From DATHBD01 sp035296325 (GTDB lineage Bacteria; Actinomycetota; Actinomycetes; Mycobacteriales; Micromonosporaceae): a stretch of DNA of 64,000 bases. Below, one piece after another: positions 27,495 to 35,902 of this stretch. The notes under the pieces were generated by a model. It saw nothing but the letters and a program-made list of their open reading frames with translations, ran no database searches and was not told where the DNA came from. Each line of letters opens with the position of its first letter. Positions within the stretch are counted from its first letter, which is position 1. The DNA is taken from NCBI GenBank assembly GCA_035296325.1, contig DATHBD010000073.1:1-64000 (forward strand), given 5' to 3'. The translations under genes and the position numbers were made by a program.

Positions 27495-29639
27495 GTGCGT
27501 GTGTTGAGCGTGTTCGACCTACCCGACCGCCTCTCCGCCAAGGCCGACCCGATGCTTATCGCTCGCGACGAGCGACACTTCGCGGCCATCGCCGAAACCC
27601 TGCAGCAGCAATTCGTCGATCTGTCCGACCGCCTTGATGCCGAGCGCAAGGCACCCGGCGGCATCGGCCAGCAGGCCATGGACCGGGACATGGAGATCCA
27701 CCGGCTCACCGCCCGCCTCCGCACGCTGCGTCGCTTCGGTGTGGACCTGTGCCTCGGGCACATGGTCAGCACAGGAAGCCCCGAGCCTGTGTACATCGGG
27801 CGGCTCGGCGTCACGGACAGCGCCGGTCGTCGGCTGTTGATCGACTGGCGCTCGCCCGCGGCGGAGCCGTTCTTCGCGGCGACCCACGCCAACCCGATGG
27901 GTCTGGCGAGCCGCCGCAGATACCGGTGGACCCACGGCCGGGTCAGCGACTACTGGGACGAGGTGTTCAGCGCGGACGGGCTTGCCGGGCATGCCGCGCT
28001 CGATGACCAGTCCGCATTTCTCGCCAGCCTGGGCGCCAACCGGTCACCGCGGATGCGGGACGTACTCGGCACCATCCAGGCCGACCAGGACGCCATCATC
28101 CGAGCGGGGTCGAGCGGGGCTCTCGTGGTCGACGGCGGACCGGGTACCGGCAAGACCGTCGTGGCGCTGCACCGGACCGCCTACCTCCTCTACGCCGACC
28201 CTCGCCTCGGGCACCGCCGGGGCGGTGTGCTGTTCGTCGGTCCGCACCAGCCCTATCTGGCCTATGTCGCCGACGTCCTACCCAGCCTCGGCGAGGAGGG
28301 CGTGCAGATCTGCACCCTGCGCGATCTCGTCGCCGAGGGAGCCGCGGCGGTGAGCGAACCGGACCCGGACGTGGCCCGCCTGAAGTCCTCCCCCGACCTG
28401 GTGAAGGCAATCGAGACGGCTGTCCGATTCTACGAACAGCCGCCCACCAAACCGATGACGGTCACCACCGCCTGGTCCGACCTCTGGTTGACCGCCGACG
28501 ACTGGGCCGAGGCGTTCGCGGTGGCCGAACCCGGCATCCCGCACAACGAGGCGCGCGACCGGATCTGGGCCGAGCTGCTCACGATCCTGGTGGACAAGCA
28601 CGACGACGACGTACCGGCTGACCTGCGCCGAAGGTCGCTTATGCAGAACCGGGAGCTGCTCGCGACGTTCAACCGGGCTTGGCCGCTGCTGGAAGCCGCG
28701 GACCTGGTCGGTGACCTGTGGTCGGTGCCCGCCTACCTGCGCACGTGTGCTCCCTGGCTCAGCGCGGATGATGTCCGCAGGCTGCAGCGCGCAGACGTCC
28801 GGGCCTGGACGGTGTCCGACCTGCCACTGTTGGACGCGGCCCGGCAGCGGCTGGGCGACCCGGACGCGTCACGGCGCAGGCGCCGGCAGAACGCCGCGGT
28901 CGCCGCCGACCGTGAGCTGATGGCCAGAGTCGTGGACGACCTGATCGAGGCCGCCGACGACGAGTACGGCGTCGGCCTGGTCACGATGCTGCGTGGGGAC
29001 GACTTCCACGATGCCCTGGTCGGCAGCGCCGCACAGCCCGAAACCGAGGCGGACCTGCTCGCCGGCCCGTTCGCGCACATCGTCGTGGACGAGGCTCAGG
29101 AACTGACCGACGCAGAGTGGCAGATGTTGCTGCTGCGCTGCCCGTCGCGCAGCTTCACCATCGTCGGGGACCGCGCCCAGGCCCGGCACGGGTTTACGGA
29201 GTCGTGGCAGGAACGGCTCGATCGAATCGGGCTGGACCGGATCCGCGTGACCAACCTGAACATCAACTACCGGACGCCGGAAGAGATCATGGCGGAAGCC
29301 GAGCCGGTGATCCGGGCCGTGCTCCCGTACGCCAACGTGCCGACCTCGATCCGCAGGAGCGGCGTCGCCGTGGTACACGGATCTGCTTCAGATCTGAAGT
29401 TGATCCTCGACAGCTGGCTCGCCGCACACGACGACGGGATCGCCTGCGTCATCGGGTCTCCCTCATTCCGGACGACGTCCCGGGTCCGGTCGCTGACCCC
29501 GGAGCTGTCGAAAGGACTCGAATTCGATCTTGTCGTCCTCGTCGACCCCGAGGCATTCGGTACCGGCATCGAAGGAGCGGTCGACCGCTATGTCGCAATG
29601 ACCCGGGCCACCCGGCAACTCGTCATCCTCACCCGCTAG
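27495..29639 (+). CDS. helR: HelD-type superfamily 1 helicase, probable HelR (rifamycin resistance)
   Basis: A 714-residue SF1 (UvrD/Rep-like) protein. Walker A GGPGTGKT has Lys220, HIVVDEAQELTDAEWQML is motif II, FTIVGDRAQARHGF is motif III, and LNINYRTPEEIM and YVAMTRATRQLVIL are motifs IV/VI. The ~190 residues before Walker A include a long coiled-coil-like N-terminus (HFAAIAETLQQQFVDLSDRL) as in HelD, which enters the RNA polymerase secondary channel. HelR displaces rifamycin from RNA polymerase. The RAE upstream supports that role. GTG 27495 has AGGAG 7 nt before it. Located next to a DrrAB-type exporter. Confidence 0.88.
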   Translation: MRVLSVFDLPDRLSAKADPMLIARDERHFAAIAETLQQQFVDLSDRLDAERKAPGGIGQQAMDRDMEIHRLTARLRTLRRFGVDLCLGHMVSTGSPEPVYIGRLGVTDSAGRRLLIDWRSPAAEPFFAATHANPMGLASRRRYRWTHGRVSDYWDEVFSADGLAGHAALDDQSAFLASLGANRSPRMRDVLGTIQADQDAIIRAGSSGALVVDGGPGTGKTVVALHRTAYLLYADPRLGHRRGGVLFVGPHQPYLAYVADVLPSLGEEGVQICTLRDLVAEGAAAVSEPDPDVARLKSSPDLVKAIETAVRFYEQPPTKPMTVTTAWSDLWLTADDWAEAFAVAEPGIPHNEARDRIWAELLTILVDKHDDDVPADLRRRSLMQNRELLATFNRAWPLLEAADLVGDLWSVPAYLRTCAPWLSADDVRRLQRADVRAWTVSDLPLLDAARQRLGDPDASRRRRRQNAAVAADRELMARVVDDLIEAADDEYGVGLVTMLRGDDFHDALVGSAAQPETEADLLAGPFAHIVVDEAQELTDAEWQMLLLRCPSRSFTIVGDRAQARHGFTESWQERLDRIGLDRIRVTNLNINYRTPEEIMAEAEPVIRAVLPYANVPTSIRRSGVAVVHGSASDLKLILDSWLAAHDDGIACVIGSPSFRTTSRVRSLTPELSKGLEFDLVVLVDPEAFGTGIEGAVDRYVAMTRATRQLVILTR

Positions 29640-29712
29640 CGAAGGCGAACGACCGGATCCGGCTGTGCACGGCACCCAGCGGGGTCAGTTCGGGCAACGA
29701 GCATTTTGATGG

Positions 29713-29743
29713 ACCGGAGGTCGCCGGAAGGCTCCTCCGGTTT
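29713..29743 (+). terminator. Rho-independent terminator after helR
   Basis: ACCGGAGG pairs with CCTCCGGT across a 13-nt loop and runs into TTT, 74 nt after the helR stop. Confidence 0.55.
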
Positions 29744-29787
29744 CCGGGCCATGGCAGCGGTGGCCGGGGGCGTGACACCATGCACCG

Positions 29788-30651
29788 GTGCGTTCCCGGC
29801 GACTGCTCCTGGCCGCTGCGGCGGCCTGCGCCGCGGCGCATACCGTCGGCACCCTGTTCGCTCATCCGGTCTGGCGCTACGCCGAGGTGTGCAGCCTCGC
29901 TCTGCTCCTGGTGTGTGCGGCCGTCAGCAGGCCGCCGGCGGTTTCCTGGGCCGTGCCGGCGGCACTTTCGCTGCTGCTCGTGAACGCGGTCCGGACGATA
30001 CCGGCCGATCCGGCCACCGCAGGCTACGGCTGGCAGGTGCACACGTTCCGGGCCGGCGACGAAATCGACACCACGTCGGGCTTCGAGGCCGGTCTCACCG
30101 CCTGCTGGGCCTCGTTGACGGCGGTCGCGCTGCTACTCGGGGCGTGGCGTCGCGGTGGCTGGCGCGGGCCCACCCGAGCCGGCGGGGTCGTGCTCGCCAG
30201 CCTGGTCACCGGGTACGCCGTCGTCCGCATCATCGACGTCTGCCTTGCCCTCCGGGCCGAATCCGAGTGGTACGCGAACGCCATCGACCCCGCTGACGCG
30301 GTGAGCGCGGTGATCCTGGCGGTGCTGCCGGCCCTGGCGCTGGCGCTCACCGCGCTGGCGCTCGCCACCGCCCTGGCCGGGCACGGTCGGCGACTCGCCT
30401 CAATCGGCGCCGTGCTGCTTGCGGTGGCTTCGCTGCCACTTCTGGACGGGAGCATCAGCGCAGTACTGCTGCCGTTCGGCGACCGCACCGCGTTGTTCAC
30501 CTGGGACGCGATCACGCCCACGCTGTCGATGCCGCAACCCGTCGCCGCGCTGACGGTGGCGCTGGAACTGACCGCGTACCTCTTGCTCGCCGCCGGCCTG
30601 ACCGCTGTCCGCGACCCAACACGCGCCGCGCCCACCGAGCCGGCGGGGTAG
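29788..30651 (+). CDS. Hypothetical integral membrane protein
   Basis: A 287-residue protein with about eight hydrophobic segments, from an N-terminal RRLLLAAAAACAAAHTVGTL to a C-terminal LTVALELTAYLLLAAGL. A periplasmic-type loop carries GWQVHTFRAGDEIDTTSG, and another YANAIDPADAVS. No transporter or enzyme signature recognised. Start GTG 29788. It stands alone between helR and the convergent hydrolase operon. Confidence 0.6.
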   Translation: MRSRRLLLAAAAACAAAHTVGTLFAHPVWRYAEVCSLALLLVCAAVSRPPAVSWAVPAALSLLLVNAVRTIPADPATAGYGWQVHTFRAGDEIDTTSGFEAGLTACWASLTAVALLLGAWRRGGWRGPTRAGGVVLASLVTGYAVVRIIDVCLALRAESEWYANAIDPADAVSAVILAVLPALALALTALALATALAGHGRRLASIGAVLLAVASLPLLDGSISAVLLPFGDRTALFTWDAITPTLSMPQPVAALTVALELTAYLLLAAGLTAVRDPTRAAPTEPAG

Positions 30652-30813
30652 GGCAGCGACCTATCTCGTTCCATCGCAGCCGGTGGTACAGCGGCCAGCG
30701 GAGGCCCAGGGCCTTGGCTGCGTTGGCGGATTCGCGATCGCTGGCCGGTCCCGGCCGCTGCACCCGGGTGGCGGCGCGGCGTCGGTGACGAGGCGGCCGC
30801 CGGCCCGGAGTGC

Positions 30814-31983
30814 TCAGCGGACGAATCGCACCTCCGGGAAGGCCGGACTCGGGCCTGCCAGCAGGCGCTGCCGCCGGTGGCGCAGGTGCAGGTCGAAGAA
30901 CGCGAGGGGGTACGCCTGCTGGATCCGTACCGCTCGGGCCGGCGGGAGCGTGCCGATCCAGCCGGCGAGCTGCTCGTCGCTCATCCCGATGATGGGCGCC
31001 AGCTGCGGAATCAGCCACTGGTGGTCGCAGTACGCCCCGTGGGTCGCGCCGTCAGTGTGCACCTGGAGCCGCCACCCGCGCAGGAGCGGCCAGAACTCGG
31101 CAACGCCGGACTCTTCGGCACCCGGGGTGAACACCGCGGTCATTAGCATGAATGGCCGGTCGAGCTCGGCGACGGGTGGTTGGGACATCATCGGGCCATC
31201 GAGGCTGAGCCCAGCCCGCACCCGCGGGTCGGCATTCATGACCAGCGCCGTCGCGGTCGCGCCTTTCGAGAAGCCGTACACGCCGATGCGACACGGGTCC
31301 AGCGCGGCGCTCAGGCCGGCCGGTAGTGGGCGGCGCTCGGCGTCGGGGTTGCGGCCGGCGGCGAGGTCCTCGATGCGGTCGAGCACAAATTGGATGTCGC
31401 GGGCGTGGTCCCATGGCGTGACCGACACGTCGTTGGCGCGGACGGTGGGCCGACCGTCGGGGAACTCGCCGTACGAGTCGTACGGGTGGTCCACAGTGAC
31501 CACGACGTAGCCGTGGCTGGCGAGTTCCTGGACCACGATGGTGGTCTCGGAACGGTGGCCGCCGGCGCCGTGGGAGAACACGACCACGGGCCTCCCGCCG
31601 GCTGTCGGTAGTACCGGAGCTCCCTCGTGGCCGGCGGTGAGGGGCGCCGCCGCGACGTCGGCGCCGAAATTGGCGGACTCGAGCAGCGCGCGCATCGGCG
31701 CGGCGGGCAGCCATGGCGCGACCGGATAACGCTGGGCGTCGCGGGTGGCGGGATACCAGACGCTGGCCATCAGTTCGCGGTGGTGGCCGGGGCCGGCGAC
31801 GGGATCCGGGCGGGATCTGTCGACCAGGTGCAGCGACACGGTGCCGACACGGTGCGGTCCGGTGGGTGGAGGCAGGGTGAGCCGTGCCGGTGCCGCCCAG
31901 CCGCGGCCTGCGCCGAGCGGCACGGCGACCCCGGTGGCGAGCGCGACGGTGAGCAGGTGTCGGCGGGTCAGTGAGATGGTCAT
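30814..31983 (-). CDS. Exported alpha/beta hydrolase (PAF acetylhydrolase / dienelactone hydrolase-like)
   Basis: A 389-residue hydrolase with a Tat-type signal (LTRRHLLTVALATGVAVPLG). The fold shows the oxyanion region VVVFSHGAGGHRSE, the nucleophile elbow GVYGFSKGATA with the Ser, and a likely Asp/His in the C-terminal third (HTDGATHGAYCDH). PAF-acetylhydrolase family enzymes cleave short acyl esters; the substrate is unknown. Its ATG overlaps the TGA of the regulator gene upstream (ATGA), so the two are coupled. Confidence 0.82.
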   Translation of the reverse strand: MTISLTRRHLLTVALATGVAVPLGAGRGWAAPARLTLPPPTGPHRVGTVSLHLVDRSRPDPVAGPGHHRELMASVWYPATRDAQRYPVAPWLPAAPMRALLESANFGADVAAAPLTAGHEGAPVLPTAGGRPVVVFSHGAGGHRSETTIVVQELASHGYVVVTVDHPYDSYGEFPDGRPTVRANDVSVTPWDHARDIQFVLDRIEDLAAGRNPDAERRPLPAGLSAALDPCRIGVYGFSKGATATALVMNADPRVRAGLSLDGPMMSQPPVAELDRPFMLMTAVFTPGAEESGVAEFWPLLRGWRLQVHTDGATHGAYCDHQWLIPQLAPIIGMSDEQLAGWIGTLPPARAVRIQQAYPLAFFDLHLRHRRQRLLAGPSPAFPEVRFVR

Positions 31984-32327
31984 CGGTCCTCCCGCAGGGT
32001 GGTGGTTTCGACCTGTTTGATGAGCAGCTTCAGCCGCCGGATCTCGTCAGCCAGCGCGGTGCTGCCGGAGGCGGTGAGGGTGATCCAGGTCCGGCCGCGC
32101 CGGCCCTCGTAGCCCTTCTCCACCTCGATCAGCCCGGCTTCCTCGAGCACGCTCAGATGCTTGGAGAGGTTGCCGGCGGTCAGTTCCAGCTGGGTACGCA
32201 GATAGCCGAATTCGACTCGGCGGGCCTCGTGCGTGATGGTCAGGATGCCGAGTCGCACCCGCTGGTGCACCACCTCGTCCAGCCCGGTGACCGGGTGGCC
32301 GGGCGGCACGTGCGCGTCGGCGGTCAC
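31980..32327 (-). CDS. Winged-helix transcriptional regulator (ArsR/MarR-like)
   Basis: A 115-residue DNA-binding protein: VTGLDEVVHQRVRLGILTI, FGYLRTQLELTAGNLSKHLSVLEEAG (recognition helix) and VEKGYEGRRGRTWITLTASG (wing) give the short winged-helix form called DUF2087/transcriptional-regulator 'HTH_34'. It starts at GTG 32327, overlapping the membrane gene stop by 4 nt (GTGA). No metal-binding Cys pair. Probably autoregulates the three-gene operon. Confidence 0.85.
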   Translation of the reverse strand: MTADAHVPPGHPVTGLDEVVHQRVRLGILTITHEARRVEFGYLRTQLELTAGNLSKHLSVLEEAGLIEVEKGYEGRRGRTWITLTASGSTALADEIRRLKLLIKQVETTTLREDR

Positions 32328-33016
32328 CGATGCCGCCAGCGGGCTGCCGTGAAGGCGAGCGCGCCCACCAGCAACGCAAACCCGGCGACGAGCTGCGGCA
32401 CCGCCATTTGCGCCCGGATTCCCCAGTGCGGCGATCCGAAGCCGACGTTCATCGGCAGTACCAGCAGCACCAGAGCCAGGTAGCCGAGGGTGAACAGCAG
32501 CAGCGCGACGTTGCGCTCCAACCAGGCCAGCACCAGCAGCGTGACCCCGATCATGCCCCACGGCATGACCAGCCGGTCCAGCACGAGCCCCCAGTACGGC
32601 AGCGGGTGGTCCGGCACCGGATGGGCGGACAGGTACGCGGCCACCGCCATCCACGCGGCGGGAAACACGAAGGTCGTCACGGCACCGGTGATCGCGTACG
32701 GCAGTACCCGCGCGCCCAGCCCTCGCGCCCGGGCGGCCCGCAGGTAGCAGACGGCAATGACGCCGTACGCCAGGAGCGACGCCGGTGGCCAGTAGTAGAG
32801 CATGCCTCGTCGCGCGAACTGGCAGTTGCCGTCGGGATGGCAGTCCACCTTCATGCCGAACCAGTCGAACGGGATCGCCGCGAACGTGACCATGGCGAGC
32901 ACCAGCAGGGCAGCCCACGTCATCCGTTGATCGAGGCGTACCCGGTGAGCGAGGGTCCGCACGTCCGCCAGCAGTCGGTGGGGATCGTCGGCGGCGGAAG
33001 CTGCGTCGGTTGTCAT
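32324..33016 (-). CDS. Hypothetical membrane protein, first gene of a regulator/hydrolase operon
   Basis: A 230-residue protein with about six transmembrane segments (for example MTWAALLVLAMVTFAAIPF, SLLAYGVIAVCYLRA and LLLFTLGYLALVLLVLPM). Short loops carry DWFGMKVDCHPDGNC with two Cys that may pair outside. The start is ATG 33016 (MTTDAASAADDPHRLL). Membrane protein plus winged-helix protein plus exported hydrolase is an ordered, translationally coupled unit, perhaps a stress or lipid response. Function unknown. Confidence 0.7.
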   Translation of the reverse strand: MTTDAASAADDPHRLLADVRTLAHRVRLDQRMTWAALLVLAMVTFAAIPFDWFGMKVDCHPDGNCQFARRGMLYYWPPASLLAYGVIAVCYLRAARARGLGARVLPYAITGAVTTFVFPAAWMAVAAYLSAHPVPDHPLPYWGLVLDRLVMPWGMIGVTLLVLAWLERNVALLLFTLGYLALVLLVLPMNVGFGSPHWGIRAQMAVPQLVAGFALLVGALAFTAARWRHR

Positions 33017-33402
33017 GCCAATAGATTTCCACAGGAAACCTCTCGGCGCTAGTGCCAATTGCCGCGGTGACGGCGATACACCACCAACGACCGCCACACC
33101 CTGGTGGCCCGCATCGCCACCCACCAACACGACTCATCACTGGCGCTCGCCGCGCGACCTCCGACGGACCAACGCCGACGACCATCTAGTACACACAGGT
33201 CACATCCGTGGCGACGCCCCGGCACGGGCGTCACTCCCATCCTGCATGCCTCGTTCTAGTCGAATTGAAGGGATCACGATCCACCTCGGTGGCCCCGGGC
33301 TCACGCGATAGTCAAATGTCGATACAGACGCCGGCTCACCGCGCGTTGGATCCTCCGTTATCAGACGACCCGAGCGACGCTCGGCGAGGAGGGGAGACAT
33401 CG
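33017..33402. other. 386-nt divergent intergenic region
   Basis: Lies between the membrane protein gene (minus) and the lanthipeptide regulator gene (plus). A stretch at 33070-33200 reads on the plus strand like short coding debris (DRHTLVARIATHQHDSS) but has no start or conserved motif. No clear promoter hexamers were found. It should hold both divergent promoters. Confidence 0.3.
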
Positions 33403-34017
33403 GTGATTCGTATCCTGCTGTGGCATCCGAGCGCCCTCGTGGCCAAGGCGCTGGCCACCGTACTCAGCCAGGAGGATGACATCACGGTCGTTGTCGAGTC
33501 CGGTGATGCCGCCCGCCTGGTGAATCTCGCCGCCCGCGAGCAGCCGCGGCTGGTTCTCGTCAACCACGTGCTGGGAAATGGCCCGTCCACTGCCGAGGTC
33601 TGCAACCGGCTCACCGATCTGCTGCCCGACGTTTGCGTGCTCGTGCTCCTGGACCGGGCAGCCTGCGCGCGGGTGGGTGCCGACCTCGTCAAGCTGGTGC
33701 CGGGCGTCGGTCTCGTGGACACCGACTCGTGCCCCGCGGAGCTCATCCGGTCAATCCGTCGACTGCTGCAGGGCGAGCCGGTCATCGCCCCGGACCTCGC
33801 CGTGGCGGCCTTGAAGGCCAGGCGGAACCCACTGACCGACCGGGAACGCGAGGTACTGCGCCTTGCTCTGTGCGGAGAGCCGATCGCCGACATCGCGGCG
33901 GAGCTGTTCCTGACCACCGGGACGGTACGCAACTACCTCGCCCGCATCACCGCCAAGACCGGCGCCCGCACCCGCATCGAGGCGATCCGCATCGCGGAGA
34001 CCGCCGGTTGGATCTGA
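33403..34017 (+). CDS. Atypical NarL/LuxR response regulator, probable lanthipeptide cluster regulator (RamR-like)
   Basis: A 204-residue regulator with a receiver-like domain (~1-120) and a LuxR HTH (TDREREVLRLALCGEPIADIAAELF, TTGTVRNYLARI). The usual acidic pair (VDDH) is replaced by LLWHPS, and the phospho-acceptor Asp after VLVN is Asn-His, so phosphorylation is unlikely. That is typical of atypical receivers in specialised metabolism. Start GTG 33403 has GAGGAGGGGAG upstream. It converges on the lanthipeptide operon, the same relation as ramR to ramCSAB. Control of that operon is inferred. Confidence 0.82.
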   Translation: MIRILLWHPSALVAKALATVLSQEDDITVVVESGDAARLVNLAAREQPRLVLVNHVLGNGPSTAEVCNRLTDLLPDVCVLVLLDRAACARVGADLVKLVPGVGLVDTDSCPAELIRSIRRLLQGEPVIAPDLAVAALKARRNPLTDREREVLRLALCGEPIADIAAELFLTTGTVRNYLARITAKTGARTRIEAIRIAETAGWI

Positions 34018-34023
34018 CCGGCG

Positions 34024-34040
34024 GGCCGGCCTAACCGGCC
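34024..34040. terminator. Bidirectional terminator hairpin at the end of the lanthipeptide operon
   Basis: GGCCGG-CCTAA-CCGGCC forms a perfect 6-bp stem and 5-nt loop. It contains the TAG region of the last transporter gene and lies 7 nt after the stop of the convergent regulator gene. No T tract. Confidence 0.5.
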
Positions 34041-35902
34041 TGTCGGTCCGTCACCTCGGCTGGCGCGCCCGCAACGGCGATGCCGGCGGCGTCCCAGTGC
34101 CCGAGCAGCGCACGGTAGAGCGGCGACCTCGCCGCCAATGCAGCATGGTCGCCGACCATGGCGGCGCCTCCGTCGGCGCCTCCGTCGAGGACCAGTACCC
34201 GCCTGGCCCGCAGCGCGGAACTGATCCGGTGGGCGATGACCACGAGGGTGCCGCCCCGGGCGGCGAACGCCTCCTCCGCGCGTCGCTCCGCGGCTGGGTC
34301 GAGATGGCAGGTGGCCTCATCGAGCACTGCCAGCGGTGCTGGCGAGAGGTACGCCCGGGTCAGGGCAAGCACCTGCCGCTCACCGGCAGAGAGTGCGGCG
34401 GGCCGCACCTCGGCGCGCAGCCCGCCCAGCCGCGCAACCACCGCCTCCGCCCCGACCGCAGCGACCGCCCGGCGCACCTGCCTGGCCCCGACGTCGGGTT
34501 GCAGGTACACCAGGTTCTCCGCCACGGTGCCGGTGAAGACGTACGCCTCCTGCGGAATCAGCACCCGGCGGGCAGCCTGCTCGGCGCGGGTCAGGTCGGC
34601 GACCGGCACACCGCCCAGCCGCACGGTGCCGCTGCCCGGACGGAGCAAACCGCACAGCAGCCCCGCGAGGGTGGACTTGCCGATGCCGCTCGGGCCGACA
34701 ATCGTCAGGTGGTCACCCTCCGGCACGGCGAGTTCGAACTCCCGCAGCACCGGCTCGGCGTGCGGACCGTAGGCGAACGTCACCCGGTGCACCGAGAGCC
34801 CGTGGCCGGGTGCCCGTCCACCCCGGGGGCGGGGCCGGGGCGTCAGCCGCGGCCGGGGCGTCAGCCGGGGCCCGGGCGCGGACCGGGGTTGAGCATCCGT
34901 GGCTGGCCGCGGCCGGGGCCGGGGCCGGGGTTGGGGTCGGGCAACCGGGGCGGGCCGTAGGTCGCGGGGCTTGCTGGCATCCAGGATGCGACCCAGTGTC
35001 ACCACATAGCGGAGCCCGCTTCCGCCGAGCCCTGACATCAACCCGTGCAGGGCAGGCTGGAGTCCAACGAGGACGTACGTCAGGCCACCGATGATGGCGC
35101 CGGCGGTCACGCCGCGGTCGACCAGCCACCGGCCGGCGAGAAGCAGGACAACCAGTGGGAGCCAGCCGCCGACCGCGAAGCACAACGTGCGCAGGCCGGC
35201 CACCCGGCCGAGCGCACGCTCCGCAGCGGCCTGCTCCCGGATCGGCCCGGTCACCAGGGCGGCGGCGTGCTCCTCTGCGCCATACGCAACCACATCACGG
35301 CCGCCGGCGAACACGGCCGCGGCGGCGGTGGAAAGCCGTTCGTCGGCGTCGACCGAGGCGCGCTGCCGGGCCGCCGCCAAACCGAGGGTGGCCAGGAACG
35401 CGCCGACGCCCAGGAGAAACGGCGGCAGCAGCAGGGCCACGATGACGGGTGCGATCGACAGCAGCCCCACGACAACGCCGACGACCGTCACGACGAAGCC
35501 CCGTACCACAACCAACAGCCCGGCGTACGTGTCGCGGACGGTCTCGACCTGTCGGGTGAGCCGAGCCAACGCCCCGTCATCGGCGTGGCCCGCCACGCCG
35601 TTGCGCAGCGCGCCGGTCACCACGAGTCGCACCAACCCGTCACGGAACGGCTCGACCAGGTCACCCAGGCACCGGTACACCTGACGAGCCCCAGCCGCGC
35701 CCACGCAGGCGGCCACCATCAGGCCGGCCAGCCAGGTGAGCCCGACGGTCGCGCGGCCCGCCAGGAAACCGGAATCCACCGCGCGCGCGACCACGAGACC
35801 GGAGACGGCGGCCGGCACCGCCTCCGGGATCGACCACCCCACGAGCGCCAGCGCGGGACGGGCGTGCAGCGCCGCGACGCCGTACCGGATCTCCCGCCTC
35901 AT
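34031..35902 (-). CDS. ABC transporter, fused permease and ATPase (lanthipeptide export, second half)
   Basis: A 623-residue exporter half with six membrane segments in ~15-300, and an ATPase with Walker A GPSGIGKS, signature ALSAGERQ (degenerate LSGGQ), Walker B LAVLDEATCHLD and H-loop VIAHR. Between the two is a ~45 residue Pro/Arg-rich linker made of PRPRPR and LTPRPR repeats, far longer than usual. It forms the likely heterodimer with the adjacent ABC gene product (ATGA overlap), as RamA/RamB do. Predicted to export the modified lanthipeptide. Confidence 0.9.
   Translation of the reverse strand: MRREIRYGVAALHARPALALVGWSIPEAVPAAVSGLVVARAVDSGFLAGRATVGLTWLAGLMVAACVGAAGARQVYRCLGDLVEPFRDGLVRLVVTGALRNGVAGHADDGALARLTRQVETVRDTYAGLLVVVRGFVVTVVGVVVGLLSIAPVIVALLLPPFLLGVGAFLATLGLAAARQRASVDADERLSTAAAAVFAGGRDVVAYGAEEHAAALVTGPIREQAAAERALGRVAGLRTLCFAVGGWLPLVVLLLAGRWLVDRGVTAGAIIGGLTYVLVGLQPALHGLMSGLGGSGLRYVVTLGRILDASKPRDLRPAPVARPQPRPRPRPRPATDAQPRSAPGPRLTPRPRLTPRPRPRGGRAPGHGLSVHRVTFAYGPHAEPVLREFELAVPEGDHLTIVGPSGIGKSTLAGLLCGLLRPGSGTVRLGGVPVADLTRAEQAARRVLIPQEAYVFTGTVAENLVYLQPDVGARQVRRAVAAVGAEAVVARLGGLRAEVRPAALSAGERQVLALTRAYLSPAPLAVLDEATCHLDPAAERRAEEAFAARGGTLVVIAHRISSALRARRVLVLDGGADGGAAMVGDHAALAARSPLYRALLGHWDAAGIAVAGAPAEVTDRQAG
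34834..34869. repeat. Tandem 18-bp repeat coding for the Pro/Arg linker
   Basis: Two nearly identical 18-nt units (GCCGGGGCGTCAGCCG plus two bases) encode LTPRPR twice. A run of 6-nt GGCCGG-type units at ~34907-34935 encodes the neighbouring PRPRPR stretch. Probably expanded by slippage within the ABC gene. Confidence 0.75.

Noticed and set aside
30652..30813. Minus-strand text resembling a Fis-type HTH (NAAKALGLRWPLYHRLR)
   Set aside because: Too short, no start or domain around it; likely chance.
33070..33200. Possible gene debris between divergent genes
   Set aside because: No start, motif or homologous length; only mentioned in the gap entry.
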